64,000 nucleotides of DNA from positions 1 to 64,000 of the forward strand of contig CAMVKS010000009.1 of the NCBI GenBank assembly GCA_947167995.1, in the 5' to 3' direction. Origin of the DNA: an uncultured Prevotellaceae bacterium. Its GTDB lineage: Bacteria > Bacteroidota > Bacteroidia > Bacteroidales > Muribaculaceae. A program made the position numbers and the translations under genes. Every line of letters starts with the position of its first letter. The first letter of the stretch is position 1. This document shows positions 20,377-30,124 of the stretch, piece by piece. The notes beneath the pieces were generated by a model. The model made no database searches and had not been told where the DNA came from. It was given only the letters and a program-made list of their open reading frames with translations.

Positions 20377-23300
20377 ATGGGAAAAGGCGAATTAAATATC
20401 ATCAGAGCCTCGGCTGGTTCAGGCAAAACCTACACTTTAGCACGCACCTATATCACAAATCTCATTGGGGTTTTAGACGACAACGCCAATGTTTCTAACG
20501 AGCCGAAATATAAAATCCGCGAAAGGAACGACTTTTATAACCACATCCTTGCCATCACGTTTACCAACAAAGCAACAAACGAGATGAAGGAGCGAATTAT
20601 AAAACAGCTTTTTGCTCTAAGTAATGGTAAAGGGGATTATGTTGACTATTTCAAAACCCACTTTATTTATAACGATTTTAGTCAGGTAACACTGGCTGCT
20701 AAAGAAGCACTATGCGGTATCCTGTTCTATTATGGCTGTTTTAACGTCTCAACTATAGATTCGTTTTTTCAAAGCATACTTCGCAATTTTGCACGAGAAC
20801 TGGATCGAGACTACAGCTACGAAGTGCAGCTCGACGAAGAATATGCCACTTCGGTTGCTGTTCACGATTTCTTGCTCGATCTTGGTGGCGACAAAGCCGA
20901 CCAAAAGGCGATAGACAATTGGGTTAAAGATTTCATTACCAATAATATATCTCAGAACAAGAGTTGGGATTTCTTTGGCCGTTCCGAAAATATAGAGTCC
21001 TTCGCAAAATATATTTATAAAGAATTCTTCAGAGAGCATCATGATGATATTGTAGAATATTTAAAAGACATAGGCAACGGGGAAACTCTATCTAATGTGG
21101 CGACGTTCAAGAAAGCCATCTACGAAAAGAGAGATTTTCATAAAACCCAGTTGGGAAATTGCATCAGCCAGTATAAGCCTTTTTTAAATAACAGATCGCT
21201 TTACGAAGATAATATCAATAAAAGAAACATTGTCTATACTTTCTACAAAGGAGTTGATGACATTTCCTCCCTTTCAAATTCAAGCATGGACAAAACGCTT
21301 CGCAACTACGCAAATGAAAGCGAGACTCTTACAAAACGCATTGTTTTGAACGCTTTTAGAAACACCATTACCCCAAACGATTGTAAAGAGTTCAACAAAC
21401 TTACCAAGGCCACGTTATATCATTGGGACATGATGCGGTTCTTCCAAAGCATTGGCGACAATATTTGGAATTTAGGACTTCTTGGCAAAATTGACGAGAA
21501 GCTTGAACAATATCGCAAGGACACCAACAGCATACTAATTGCCGATACTAATGAACTTATAGAGAAAGTGCTTGACAGTGGCGCAAGCTTTATATATGAG
21601 CATGCTGGAACCAAATTTTATCATTACATGATTGATGAGTTTCAAGATACCAGCCGCAAGCAATACAAAAACTTCAAGCCATTGCTTCAGGAGAGTTGTG
21701 ACAATGGAAATAGCAATCTCATAATCGGTGACGAGAAACAGTCGATATATCGATTCAGGAATAGCGACCCTGGCCTCTTGAGGGATGAGTTGGCCAAAGA
21801 TTTCAAGGAATATGCCAATAATTCGCCTCTCTCTGATAACCACCGAAGCCAACCTGCAATAGTCAATTTCAACAACACATTCTTTAAGACAATAATAGAC
21901 TACTACTGCCCCGACGAGGAAAAGTTCAATTCTTTAAAAAGAACCTATGCCAATATTGAACAAAACGTCAAGGCAACCGGAAAGCAAGGATATGTATGCT
22001 TCAATTTTGTCAAACCCACTGGCAACAACGAGGCAAAACAATCTATCTGCAAGGCATTACCTAACTATATCAACACCTTGAGAAGCCGAGGTTACAAGAT
22101 GAAGGACATTGCAGTGCTCGTTGGAACCAACAAAGAGGGTGATGATGTTGTCGAATATATCTTACAATACAACGAGAATCTCATTGACAACAACGATTCT
22201 CGTCACATCAATATTGTGTCGAGTGAGTCATTATTATTGAAAAACTCGCCATCGGTAAGACTCATAATCAGCATGCTTCAATTTCTTGATGCCACTCAAT
22301 TTCGAATAACTGAAAATCAAGAGCAGATAGATGACAACAAGGATTTCAACAAATTCCTGAACAACAGGCTTTCAAGGCAGAAACAATATAACGTGCTACA
22401 TGAGTTCCAAACTGTGATGCAGAATGCAAGCCAAGATCTCACTCCTGGAAAGGTGTTGCTGCAATGCTTTGAAAAAGATGCATTAAACAAGGATTTAAGC
22501 ATTCCCGAAAGACTTGAAGCTTACTCGAGAATAACACAAGAAGTAATGCCTGACAAAAAAAGCCAGCTCACCAACCTCACAAATATCGTTGATAAGATAA
22601 TAGCAAAATATATTTTACCTCAAGTTAATGATGCCTCAACCAATGGTAAGATAGAGAATTCTTTCATCATTGCATTCCTCAATATTGTCAACGACTTCTG
22701 CAATCAACACAATAGCGGAACAATAAAAGAGTTTCTTGATTTTTGGGATACCAAGAAGGACAAGTTGGCAGTAAGTTCACCATCGAGCTCCGATGCAGTG
22801 AATGTCATGACCATACACAAAGCAAAAGGACTTGAGTTTAAATGTGTTATCGTGCCTTTTACCAACTGGGAACTCATTAAAGACGAGAAACTTTATTGGA
22901 TTAATAGGGAAGAATGGCTTCACGGCAACTCAACAGGAAAACCCATTGACGATATTGGTAAAGACAATGACAAGATATTGCCTCCTCTCATTCCGGTTTC
23001 TACGAGCAAAGCCGCCAACACTCAACTCTTCAAGACTCAAATTGATAACGAGCGCGAGCGATGTCTTATCGACAATCTAAACAAAATGTATGTAGCCTTC
23101 ACACGTCCTGAAGATGAGTTACATGTGTTTGTTATTGCCGAAGACACAAATAATGAAACGCCTAAAGACATCATCAAAAACAGTGAAAAACTGTTGCTGA
23201 ATTACATTCCTACTCTAATGCTTAATGAAACCAGTTTTTCAAGTAAAGAAATTGGTTTAAGCTACAGCAGTGATCAGTACGAAGAAAACTGCACCGAGGT

Positions 23301-23961
23301 AATGACGGTAAAATCATTCTTCTATGGACAAGAAACCACAATTGAAGAGAACAATGCAGATTATAATAAAAAGAGATCAAAAAGTGATCGTAATGTGAAA
23401 ACCGCCAAAATGCCTAACTATGTTGTAGGATCTAAGTCGATGCCTGTTTACATCAGGCTCAACAACACAACTGCAGCCAAGAACGAAGGTATCAAGATGC
23501 ACGCTATATTCAGTCTCATTTCTTCATGCAACGATTTTGATAAAGCTCTTCGACATGCACAATTGAACGGTCTTTTCAATGACAATGACTATTGGAATCA
23601 ACAACGTTTCATCAACCTGATTGATACTATCAAAAAAGACAAGATATTGACAACCTGGTTTGATGATGCCAACAGTGTAATGAACGAGAGGACCATCAGC
23701 TCAAAAGATACCGATGCCGACGGAAACACTATAATTGTACACAACAGGCCCGACAGAATAGTAAAAACTCCCGATGGGGATATTCTTGTGATAGATTATA
23801 AATTCGGACAGAAAAAGGACACCGAAACCGTTAGCAATCACTCCAGTAAGGTAAGAAAATATATGGACTTACTCACAATGATAGGAGAAGATAAAAAGCA
23901 CATGAAAGGATATCTCTGGTATGCGAGATACAATACCATAGTAACTGTAGAGCCCGACTAA
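20377..23961 (+). CDS. UvrD-family helicase with C-terminal RecB-like nuclease motif (AddA-like)
   Basis: IIRASAGSGKTYTLA, YHYMIDEFQDTSRKQY, GDEKQSIYRFR, VMTIHKAKGLEFKCVIVP; C-terminal DGDILVIDYKFG. Confidence 0.92.
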   Translation: MGKGELNIIRASAGSGKTYTLARTYITNLIGVLDDNANVSNEPKYKIRERNDFYNHILAITFTNKATNEMKERIIKQLFALSNGKGDYVDYFKTHFIYNDFSQVTLAAKEALCGILFYYGCFNVSTIDSFFQSILRNFARELDRDYSYEVQLDEEYATSVAVHDFLLDLGGDKADQKAIDNWVKDFITNNISQNKSWDFFGRSENIESFAKYIYKEFFREHHDDIVEYLKDIGNGETLSNVATFKKAIYEKRDFHKTQLGNCISQYKPFLNNRSLYEDNINKRNIVYTFYKGVDDISSLSNSSMDKTLRNYANESETLTKRIVLNAFRNTITPNDCKEFNKLTKATLYHWDMMRFFQSIGDNIWNLGLLGKIDEKLEQYRKDTNSILIADTNELIEKVLDSGASFIYEHAGTKFYHYMIDEFQDTSRKQYKNFKPLLQESCDNGNSNLIIGDEKQSIYRFRNSDPGLLRDELAKDFKEYANNSPLSDNHRSQPAIVNFNNTFFKTIIDYYCPDEEKFNSLKRTYANIEQNVKATGKQGYVCFNFVKPTGNNEAKQSICKALPNYINTLRSRGYKMKDIAVLVGTNKEGDDVVEYILQYNENLIDNNDSRHINIVSSESLLLKNSPSVRLIISMLQFLDATQFRITENQEQIDDNKDFNKFLNNRLSRQKQYNVLHEFQTVMQNASQDLTPGKVLLQCFEKDALNKDLSIPERLEAYSRITQEVMPDKKSQLTNLTNIVDKIIAKYILPQVNDASTNGKIENSFIIAFLNIVNDFCNQHNSGTIKEFLDFWDTKKDKLAVSSPSSSDAVNVMTIHKAKGLEFKCVIVPFTNWELIKDEKLYWINREEWLHGNSTGKPIDDIGKDNDKILPPLIPVSTSKAANTQLFKTQIDNERERCLIDNLNKMYVAFTRPEDELHVFVIAEDTNNETPKDIIKNSEKLLLNYIPTLMLNETSFSSKEIGLSYSSDQYEENCTEVMTVKSFFYGQETTIEENNADYNKKRSKSDRNVKTAKMPNYVVGSKSMPVYIRLNNTTAAKNEGIKMHAIFSLISSCNDFDKALRHAQLNGLFNDNDYWNQQRFINLIDTIKKDKILTTWFDDANSVMNERTISSKDTDADGNTIIVHNRPDRIVKTPDGDILVIDYKFGQKKDTETVSNHSSKVRKYMDLLTMIGEDKKHMKGYLWYARYNTIVTVEPD

Positions 23962-23977
23962 AAATCTGGCTCTGTTA

Positions 23978-24748
23978 CTAATCTTTCAAGATCTTCTCCT
24001 CTATCAGTTTTAGCGAATCAAAATCGGTCTGATCAATGTGTATTGGTGTCAAGGTGGCATAACCACGACGAAGCCAGTAAAAATCGGTGCGGTTGTCTTC
24101 GGGATTGTCTTCTTCATAGTCACCAAGCATCCAATAATAGTCGCCACCTCGTGGATCAACACGATGCTCCCAAGTGTTGGTCCATCTACCTGGTGCCGAG
24201 ACGGCCATCTTCATTCCTTTGATGCCGTCTTCAACAACCGGAATATTGACGTTGAGACACACATACTTGGGCAATCCGTTGTCAAGAACTTTTCTAATCA
24301 CATGACGCATTATGGGCTGGCAAGATGTGAAATCGGCATCAAAAGCGTAGTCCCCATAACTGAAGGCAATGCTTGGCAAACCAGCCATCGACGCTTCCAT
24401 AACAACGCCAAGAGTGCCACTATAAAGCACGCTGTTCCCATGATTGAAACCATGATTCACACCCGAGAGGACCAAATCAACTTTGCGGTTGCCAACCAGC
24501 ACACCAAGTCCAAGTTTTGCACAATCGGTTGGAGTGCCATTAACTACATAAACTGTGAGCCCTGGCTCTTCTTTCTTTTTGAACACGCGCAACGGTTCTG
24601 CCATCGTGATTGAAGAGGCTTTGCCACTCTGATGGTTCAATGGTGATGCCACTATCACATCACCAAACTCCCTTGCCACCGAAACAAGTGCTTTAATACC
24701 AGGATAGTTGTATCCGTCATCGTTGCTCACAAAAATCAATGGTTTCAT
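23978..24748 (-). CDS. surE: 5'-nucleotidase SurE
   Basis: FVSNDDGYNYPGIKALV, VSGVNHGFNHGNSVLYSGTLGVVMEA. Confidence 0.96.
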   Translation of the reverse strand: MKPLIFVSNDDGYNYPGIKALVSVAREFGDVIVASPLNHQSGKASSITMAEPLRVFKKKEEPGLTVYVVNGTPTDCAKLGLGVLVGNRKVDLVLSGVNHGFNHGNSVLYSGTLGVVMEASMAGLPSIAFSYGDYAFDADFTSCQPIMRHVIRKVLDNGLPKYVCLNVNIPVVEDGIKGMKMAVSAPGRWTNTWEHRVDPRGGDYYWMLGDYEEDNPEDNRTDFYWLRRGYATLTPIHIDQTDFDSLKLIEEKILKD

Positions 24749-24763
24749 ATCGCTATATTGTTA

Positions 24764-26710
24764 TTATATTTTCTTATATTTCAATCGCAAACTGTTGAGA
24801 ACGACCGAAAGGCTCGACATTGCCATCAATCCTGAGGCCCACATAGGGGTAATTAGGAAGTCGATCCCAAACAGATAAAGCACACCAGCAGCAAGAGGTA
24901 CACACACAAGGTTATAGATGAACGCCCAAAACAGGTTTTGCCAAATCATCTTCACTGTGCTACGGCTCAGGCTCACTGCTTTGGGCAGATTAATCAAGTC
25001 TTCTCCCATAAGAGTGACCTGAGCGACATCCATAGCAACGTCAGTGCCGGTACCTATAGCTATACTCACATCGGCAAGAGCCAAAGCTTGGGTATCATTG
25101 ATGCCATCACCCATCATTGCCACTGTTTTGTTTTCGCCCTGCAACTGTTTCACGAGTTGCTCTTTGTCGCCAGGTAACACACAGCTTTGATAATGTTCGA
25201 TACCAGCTTTTTGCGCCCAATATTTTACAGCTTCATCTTTATCACCGCTTAGAAGATGAACATCAATGCCCATTTGCTTCAACTCAGCGATCGCAACTCG
25301 TGCATTAGGTTTCAATGTCTCACGCTCATCAAGTGCCATATCATTGGCGCGGGTGAAATCCACCACGTCCTTGTTAGGGATGGTCAACGTTCCTGTCTTG
25401 TCGGTTACAAGAGCATCAACTTTATGAAGCAGCTCAAGTGCTGTGGCATCTTTGATAAGAATTTGGTTCTCGGCAGCCATGCCCATGCCCACCATCAATG
25501 CAGTGGGAGTAGCAAGACCCATTGCGCATGGGCATGCAATAACCAGCACCGAAACTGCCGACATAATGGCTTGAGGCATTGCGCCCAGACCTCCAACTAT
25601 TAACCATATAACCAATGTGAGCAATGCCAGTGACAATATAACAGGGACAAACACGCTCGCAGCCTTGTCGACAAGTCGTTGAACGGGTGCTTTTGAGCCT
25701 TGAGCCTGTTGAACAATGGCTATAATCTGCGACAGAGCTGTATCATCCCCAATCTGCCGCGCACGCATGCGAAATCGTCCTTGATTTGGAATAGTCCCTG
25801 CGAGCACCTTATCACCTTCACGTTTAACGGCAGGTGTTGGTTCACCGGTAATCATGCTCTCGTCAACGTAGGCAGCATCATCGGTCATGAAGCTTGTGGC
25901 CCATGTCACCTCACCATCAACAGGAATCTTCTCACCGGCACGCACTTCGAGTATGTCGCCTTTCTCAATCGTTGAGATAGGAACCATTTCCCCTGTTTCA
26001 TCACCATCGACAGGTTTCTTCTTTTGTACCACACGGGCAGTCTTGGGTGACAACCCCATGAGCTGACGCAGGCTGCTTGCAGTACTATCCTTGGCTTTCT
26101 CCTCAATCAGTCGGCCTGTAAGGACGAAGGCTATAATCATTGTCACGGCATCAAAATAAGTGTGCCACACAATACCACGAGCACTCCATGTCGCATCGCC
26201 CCAGAAGGTGTTGAATGCACTGAACAAGAACGTAATCGCAGTCGACAAGGTGACAAGAGAATCCATGCTTGCCGTGCCATACCTTAGTTGCTTGAAGGCA
26301 GCAACATAGAATTGACGACCACACACCACGATGCTTGCCAAAGCAAGAACAAGAGACAATTGATTGGCGGCATCATGCCCTCCCACGTTTATTAATCCCA
26401 TCGAAAGGCACATCACAGCCACCGCAAACAGCCATGACAGAATTGTCTTGCGGCGAAGCAGCTTCCACTCTCGATCCTCGATCTCCTGAACGCTACGCTG
26501 GTCGTCAATCACGAGGTCATAGCCTATGTCGCTTATCTGCTTTTTTATCTCCTGAAGCGACACACGCGATGGATCAAAATCAATGAGTGCGGTGCGACCA
26601 ACAAGGTTCACACTTGCCTCATTGATTCCTTCTATCGAATTCAGCTTGTTCTCCACGTTGGCCGAACAAGCCGAGCATGCCATTCCTATGACAGGGACAG
26701 TCTTGCGCAT
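24764..26710 (-). CDS. P1B-type heavy-metal ATPase (CopA-like), apparently lacking a normal ATP-binding N-domain
   Basis: HMA domain GMACSACSANV, TGEPTPAVK, IACPCAMGLATP, TDKTGTLT, GDGINDTQALA; only about 45 aa between DKTGTLT and GDKDEA. Confidence 0.93.
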   Translation of the reverse strand: MRKTVPVIGMACSACSANVENKLNSIEGINEASVNLVGRTALIDFDPSRVSLQEIKKQISDIGYDLVIDDQRSVQEIEDREWKLLRRKTILSWLFAVAVMCLSMGLINVGGHDAANQLSLVLALASIVVCGRQFYVAAFKQLRYGTASMDSLVTLSTAITFLFSAFNTFWGDATWSARGIVWHTYFDAVTMIIAFVLTGRLIEEKAKDSTASSLRQLMGLSPKTARVVQKKKPVDGDETGEMVPISTIEKGDILEVRAGEKIPVDGEVTWATSFMTDDAAYVDESMITGEPTPAVKREGDKVLAGTIPNQGRFRMRARQIGDDTALSQIIAIVQQAQGSKAPVQRLVDKAASVFVPVILSLALLTLVIWLIVGGLGAMPQAIMSAVSVLVIACPCAMGLATPTALMVGMGMAAENQILIKDATALELLHKVDALVTDKTGTLTIPNKDVVDFTRANDMALDERETLKPNARVAIAELKQMGIDVHLLSGDKDEAVKYWAQKAGIEHYQSCVLPGDKEQLVKQLQGENKTVAMMGDGINDTQALALADVSIAIGTGTDVAMDVAQVTLMGEDLINLPKAVSLSRSTVKMIWQNLFWAFIYNLVCVPLAAGVLYLFGIDFLITPMWASGLMAMSSLSVVLNSLRLKYKKI

Positions 26711-26922
26711 TACAGTATCATCTCAAAGCGCCCAAGGTCGTCGACGGCGTCTTTCATATCTTGTGGAGTGACCTGCGACTCGTCATAATCGACAGTGACA
26801 TTAGCATCCTCAAGACTTACAACTGCATCGGCCACGCCATCTAATGCCTTGATAGCACCTTCCACTTTAGCTTTGCAGTTAACACATTTCATGCCACTCA
26901 CTTGGAATATTCTCTTAATCAT
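26710..26922 (-). CDS. Heavy-metal-associated domain protein (CopZ-like chaperone)
   Basis: IFQVSGMKCVNCKAKVEGAIKALDGV; TAATG overlap with downstream ATPase. Confidence 0.92.
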   Translation of the reverse strand: MIKRIFQVSGMKCVNCKAKVEGAIKALDGVADAVVSLEDANVTVDYDESQVTPQDMKDAVDDLGRFEMIL

Positions 26923-26988
26923 ACTATATATTTTTATGGTTTATTAATCCACAAAATTACAAAAAAAACAACAACTAAACAAATATTC

Positions 26989-27019
26989 TTGTTTATGAGC
27001 AAGCTGTTTTGTAATTTTG
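26989..27019 (+). promoter_or_regulatory. Promoter of dockerin-tagged gene 27130
   Basis: TTG -33-like and TAATTTTG -7 box with 20-bp spacing. Confidence 0.5.
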
Positions 27020-27129
27020 TACCCGGTTTTTAAACCGAGAGCCTAAACGAGATTGCTTTTATTATTATTTTGATATAATGATAACAGCTAAACCAATTTA
27101 TATTTATAAACCAAATTTTTATCACAAAA

Positions 27130-28719
27130 ATGAAAAAATTTTTACTTTCGATGTGCGCCTTGGCACTTTGCGGAGCTTCTGCATTTGCCCAAGGAACACT
27201 GACTGTTGCCGACAATCAGTCAACAAACACAAAAGTACCCATCAACACTTTGTGGTATGATGCAGCTGGTACAATCTCACAAGTAATTTATCCTGCCGAA
27301 ATGCTTGAAGACCTGCAGGGAACAAAAATCACTGCACTGAAGTTTTACCTCAATAGCAGTGGCACTCAGTTTTCTCTTGGAGCTTACGATGTTTCGTTAG
27401 GTATCACTGAGCAGACACAATTTGAAACAGCTACCGCTATCACTGGTCTTACTGTTGTGAAGACTGGACAAGTGGCACCTGAGAAGGGATCTACCGAGAT
27501 GGAGATTATCTTTGACGATCCATTCGATTATGAAGGTGGAAACCTCGTGCTTGAGACCAAGGTTACTACTGGTGGTGGTTATGGTTCTTCTTATTTCTAT
27601 GGTGAGAACAACACTCTTAAATTATCGTTCTCTCGCAGTGAGACTTTTGGTTTCGTGCCCAAGACTACTTTCACCTATGAGACTGAGACTGCCGACTATG
27701 CAGTGAAGGTTTCTCCCGAAGCTCTTGACTTTGGAAGAATCAACATTGACACCTTCAAGACTATGGAGATTACTGTCAAGAATCGTGGCAACAATGCCGT
27801 AACTCCAGTTGTCGAGGGTCTTGCTGCTCCTTTCAGCACAACCTACACTGCTACCGAGATTGCTAAGAACGAGCAGGTTGTTATCCCAGTTAAGTTCGCT
27901 CCAACTGAGATTGCCGACTACAACACTACCTTTACAATCAACTGCGGTGAGGCTGGTACTACCGAAGTTACTTTGAAGGCTGTTGCTGTCAATGAGGTTG
28001 AAGTTACCATTTGTGATGGCGAAATAAACAATGAGTATTTCCCAATCTATGGCTACTACATGGATAACGTGGGCACAAGGTCACAGATGCTTTATCCTGC
28101 CGAGAAGCTCGCCGAGGTTGTGGGCTATAAGATTACCGGTATCAAGTTCTATCCAACAGCTGCTATGGCCTTCACAGGTGGAGCTACTGAGTTGAGTCTT
28201 AAGGTTACCGACGAGACCGAGTATGTTACCGAATCGGCTATCGCTGTTCCTTCAAACCTCGTTACCGAACTTACCACCGTAGCTACTACTGAGCTTGCTG
28301 GTGGCGCCGAGGTTCTTGAGTACGTTTTCAACGAGCCATTCCTCTATGAGGGTGGTAACTTGGCAGTTCAAACCCTTTGCACTGTGAAGGGTAATTGGTC
28401 AAGAACTTACTTCCATGGCGAGGAGCAGAGTGTTCCTACAGCTACTTGCTACTGGGGTGGAACTGGCAACAACTTCACAACCAACTTCCTGCCTAAGATG
28501 ACTATCGTTTACTCTAAGGCCACTTCACAAGATGTTGTTGTTGGCGACGTGAACGGTGACGGCGAGGTTAACACAGTGGATATCACTATCCTCTATAACT
28601 ACTTCCTCAATGGTGAAACCGAGGGCATGGTAAACGGTGACCAAAACGGTGACGGAGACATAACTTCAGTAGATGTTACAGTTGTCTACAACGTTCTGCT
28701 TGGAGTAGTTGAGGATTAA
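27130..28719 (+). CDS. Secreted protein: two homologous jelly-roll-like modules flanking an ASH/choice-of-anchor-like domain, C-terminal dockerin-like repeats
   Basis: Signal peptide; internal repeat SQ(V/M)(I/L)YPAE.L...KIT.(L/I)KFY; ALDFGRINIDTFKTMEITVKNRG; GDVNGDGEVNTVDITILYNYFLN...GDQNGDGDITSVDVTVVYNVLLG. Confidence 0.88.
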   Translation: MKKFLLSMCALALCGASAFAQGTLTVADNQSTNTKVPINTLWYDAAGTISQVIYPAEMLEDLQGTKITALKFYLNSSGTQFSLGAYDVSLGITEQTQFETATAITGLTVVKTGQVAPEKGSTEMEIIFDDPFDYEGGNLVLETKVTTGGGYGSSYFYGENNTLKLSFSRSETFGFVPKTTFTYETETADYAVKVSPEALDFGRINIDTFKTMEITVKNRGNNAVTPVVEGLAAPFSTTYTATEIAKNEQVVIPVKFAPTEIADYNTTFTINCGEAGTTEVTLKAVAVNEVEVTICDGEINNEYFPIYGYYMDNVGTRSQMLYPAEKLAEVVGYKITGIKFYPTAAMAFTGGATELSLKVTDETEYVTESAIAVPSNLVTELTTVATTELAGGAEVLEYVFNEPFLYEGGNLAVQTLCTVKGNWSRTYFHGEEQSVPTATCYWGGTGNNFTTNFLPKMTIVYSKATSQDVVVGDVNGDGEVNTVDITILYNYFLNGETEGMVNGDQNGDGDITSVDVTVVYNVLLGVVED

Positions 28720-28738
28720 TATTAAACCTCATAATATT

Positions 28739-28775
28739 AAGAGAGAGTGACTTCTTTATTTTGTCACTCTCTCTT
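28739..28775 (+). terminator. Rho-independent terminator
   Basis: AGAGAGAGTGAC-(10 nt)-GTCACTCTCTCTTT. Confidence 0.75.
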
Positions 28776-28983
28776 TGTTTATATGCCACTTGATGCGGTG
28801 GTGAAGCCATCATGCACAACTCAACTCCAACAAATCATAATACATCAAACATCATTTAATTTATTGGTTTCAAGAAAATTAATTATTTGTTGGATTTGGG
28901 GAAATTTGAATAATTTCTCACGCATAGCGTGACTCCTCTATTTTGACATACCCACAAAAGGGGAAACTTCGGCCCGCTATTAG

Positions 28984-29041
28984 CATGAATGAGTGGTTTG
29001 CTATGCACATGCTGCCTTTTTAGACAAACCACTCATTCATG
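28984..29041. repeat. Perfect 17-bp inverted repeat
   Basis: CATGAATGAGTGGTTTG-(24 nt)-CAAACCACTCATTCATG. Confidence 0.95.
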
Positions 29042-29067
29042 TTCTTTCTCTTTTGAGAGGGGTAGAA

Positions 29068-29952
29068 CTAGAGAGCAAGGCGAAAGCCGAGGTAGTTGTA
29101 GCGGATGCCAGCGAAGTTCCCGCTGCGATACGCTACACGGCAGCCCCCGGCGCTGTTGAGCCCGCTGCCACCACGGTACACGCGGCGAGAGCCCGATGCA
29201 GGGCCGGTGGGGTTGGAAGATGGCGAGCTGCTGTAATAATCCCATCCATACCAATCTTGGCACCACTCCCACACATTGCCGCTCATGTCGTAGATGCCAA
29301 GCTCGTTGGCCCGCTTGGTGGCTACATCATGAGTCGTTCTGCCGCTATTACCATCATACCACGCCACATCGTCAAGATTGTTGCTGCCGCTGTACTTGTA
29401 GCCCTGGCTCTTATTGCCGCCACGGGCGGCATACTCCCACTCCGCCTCGGTGGGCAGGCTGAAGTTCAAGCCAGTCAGCGCGTTCAGCTTTTCGATAAAT
29501 ACCTGACAGTCGTTCCATGAGACGTACTCCACAGGGAGTTTTGCTCCCTCAAAGCGACTCGGATTGCTGCCCATCACAGCCTCCCACAGCTCCTGGGTCA
29601 CCTCGGTCTGGCCTATAGAGAAAGAACTCAAGGTCACACGGTGAGCGGGTTTCTCGATATCCCAAGCATCACCGCCCTGTTCGGGCGTAGCGCCCATAGT
29701 GAAAGTGCCGCCTTCAACTTGTATCATTGTAAATTTAACACCATTAACAGTAAAAAGCTGAGCTTTTTCGCGTAATTTCTCTGCAAGACCATTGTATTTA
29801 TCCATTGGCGCACTTGCCTCCTGCTGCTTGGGCTTGCTCGCTGCCGCAGGCTTTGCATTTGAACGTCTCCTTTGTGCCTGTGCCGGGCTCCATGCCGCAG
29901 CAACAATCAACGCCACAAGCGTGACAGTAAAAATCCTCGATAGATGTTTCAT
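29068..29952 (-). CDS. Secreted SUMF1/formylglycine-generating-enzyme-like protein
   Basis: FTMIQVEGGTFTMGATPEQG, PVEYVSWNDCQVFIEKLN, LPTEAEWEYAARGG, MSGNVWEWCQDWYG, RVYRGGS...YLGFRLAL. Confidence 0.93.
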   Translation of the reverse strand: MKHLSRIFTVTLVALIVAAAWSPAQAQRRRSNAKPAAASKPKQQEASAPMDKYNGLAEKLREKAQLFTVNGVKFTMIQVEGGTFTMGATPEQGGDAWDIEKPAHRVTLSSFSIGQTEVTQELWEAVMGSNPSRFEGAKLPVEYVSWNDCQVFIEKLNALTGLNFSLPTEAEWEYAARGGNKSQGYKYSGSNNLDDVAWYDGNSGRTTHDVATKRANELGIYDMSGNVWEWCQDWYGWDYYSSSPSSNPTGPASGSRRVYRGGSGLNSAGGCRVAYRSGNFAGIRYNYLGFRLAL

Positions 29953-30124
29953 ATTCCTTAATTTATTGTTGATTAATGTCAAAATTGATTATATGAAAAT
30001 AATATCTTCGCAAATTTAATAAAACTGCCCAACCCGACAAAATATTCTTCTAAAAACCTTGCAAGTCACGATTGAATTCATTATTTTTACGGCATTAAAT
30101 ATTAAAACCTCTAACCTACCGAGC

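Noticed and set aside
20377-23961. Novel defence helicase-nuclease
   Set aside because: Domain layout fits AddA-type recombination helicase-nucleases, and no defence genes surround it.
28984-29041. Invertible promoter (phase-variation switch)
   Set aside because: The 24-nt interior is too short to hold a full TTTG-N20-TAnnTTTG promoter, and no recombinase gene is nearby. The repeat is kept only as an unexplained inverted repeat.
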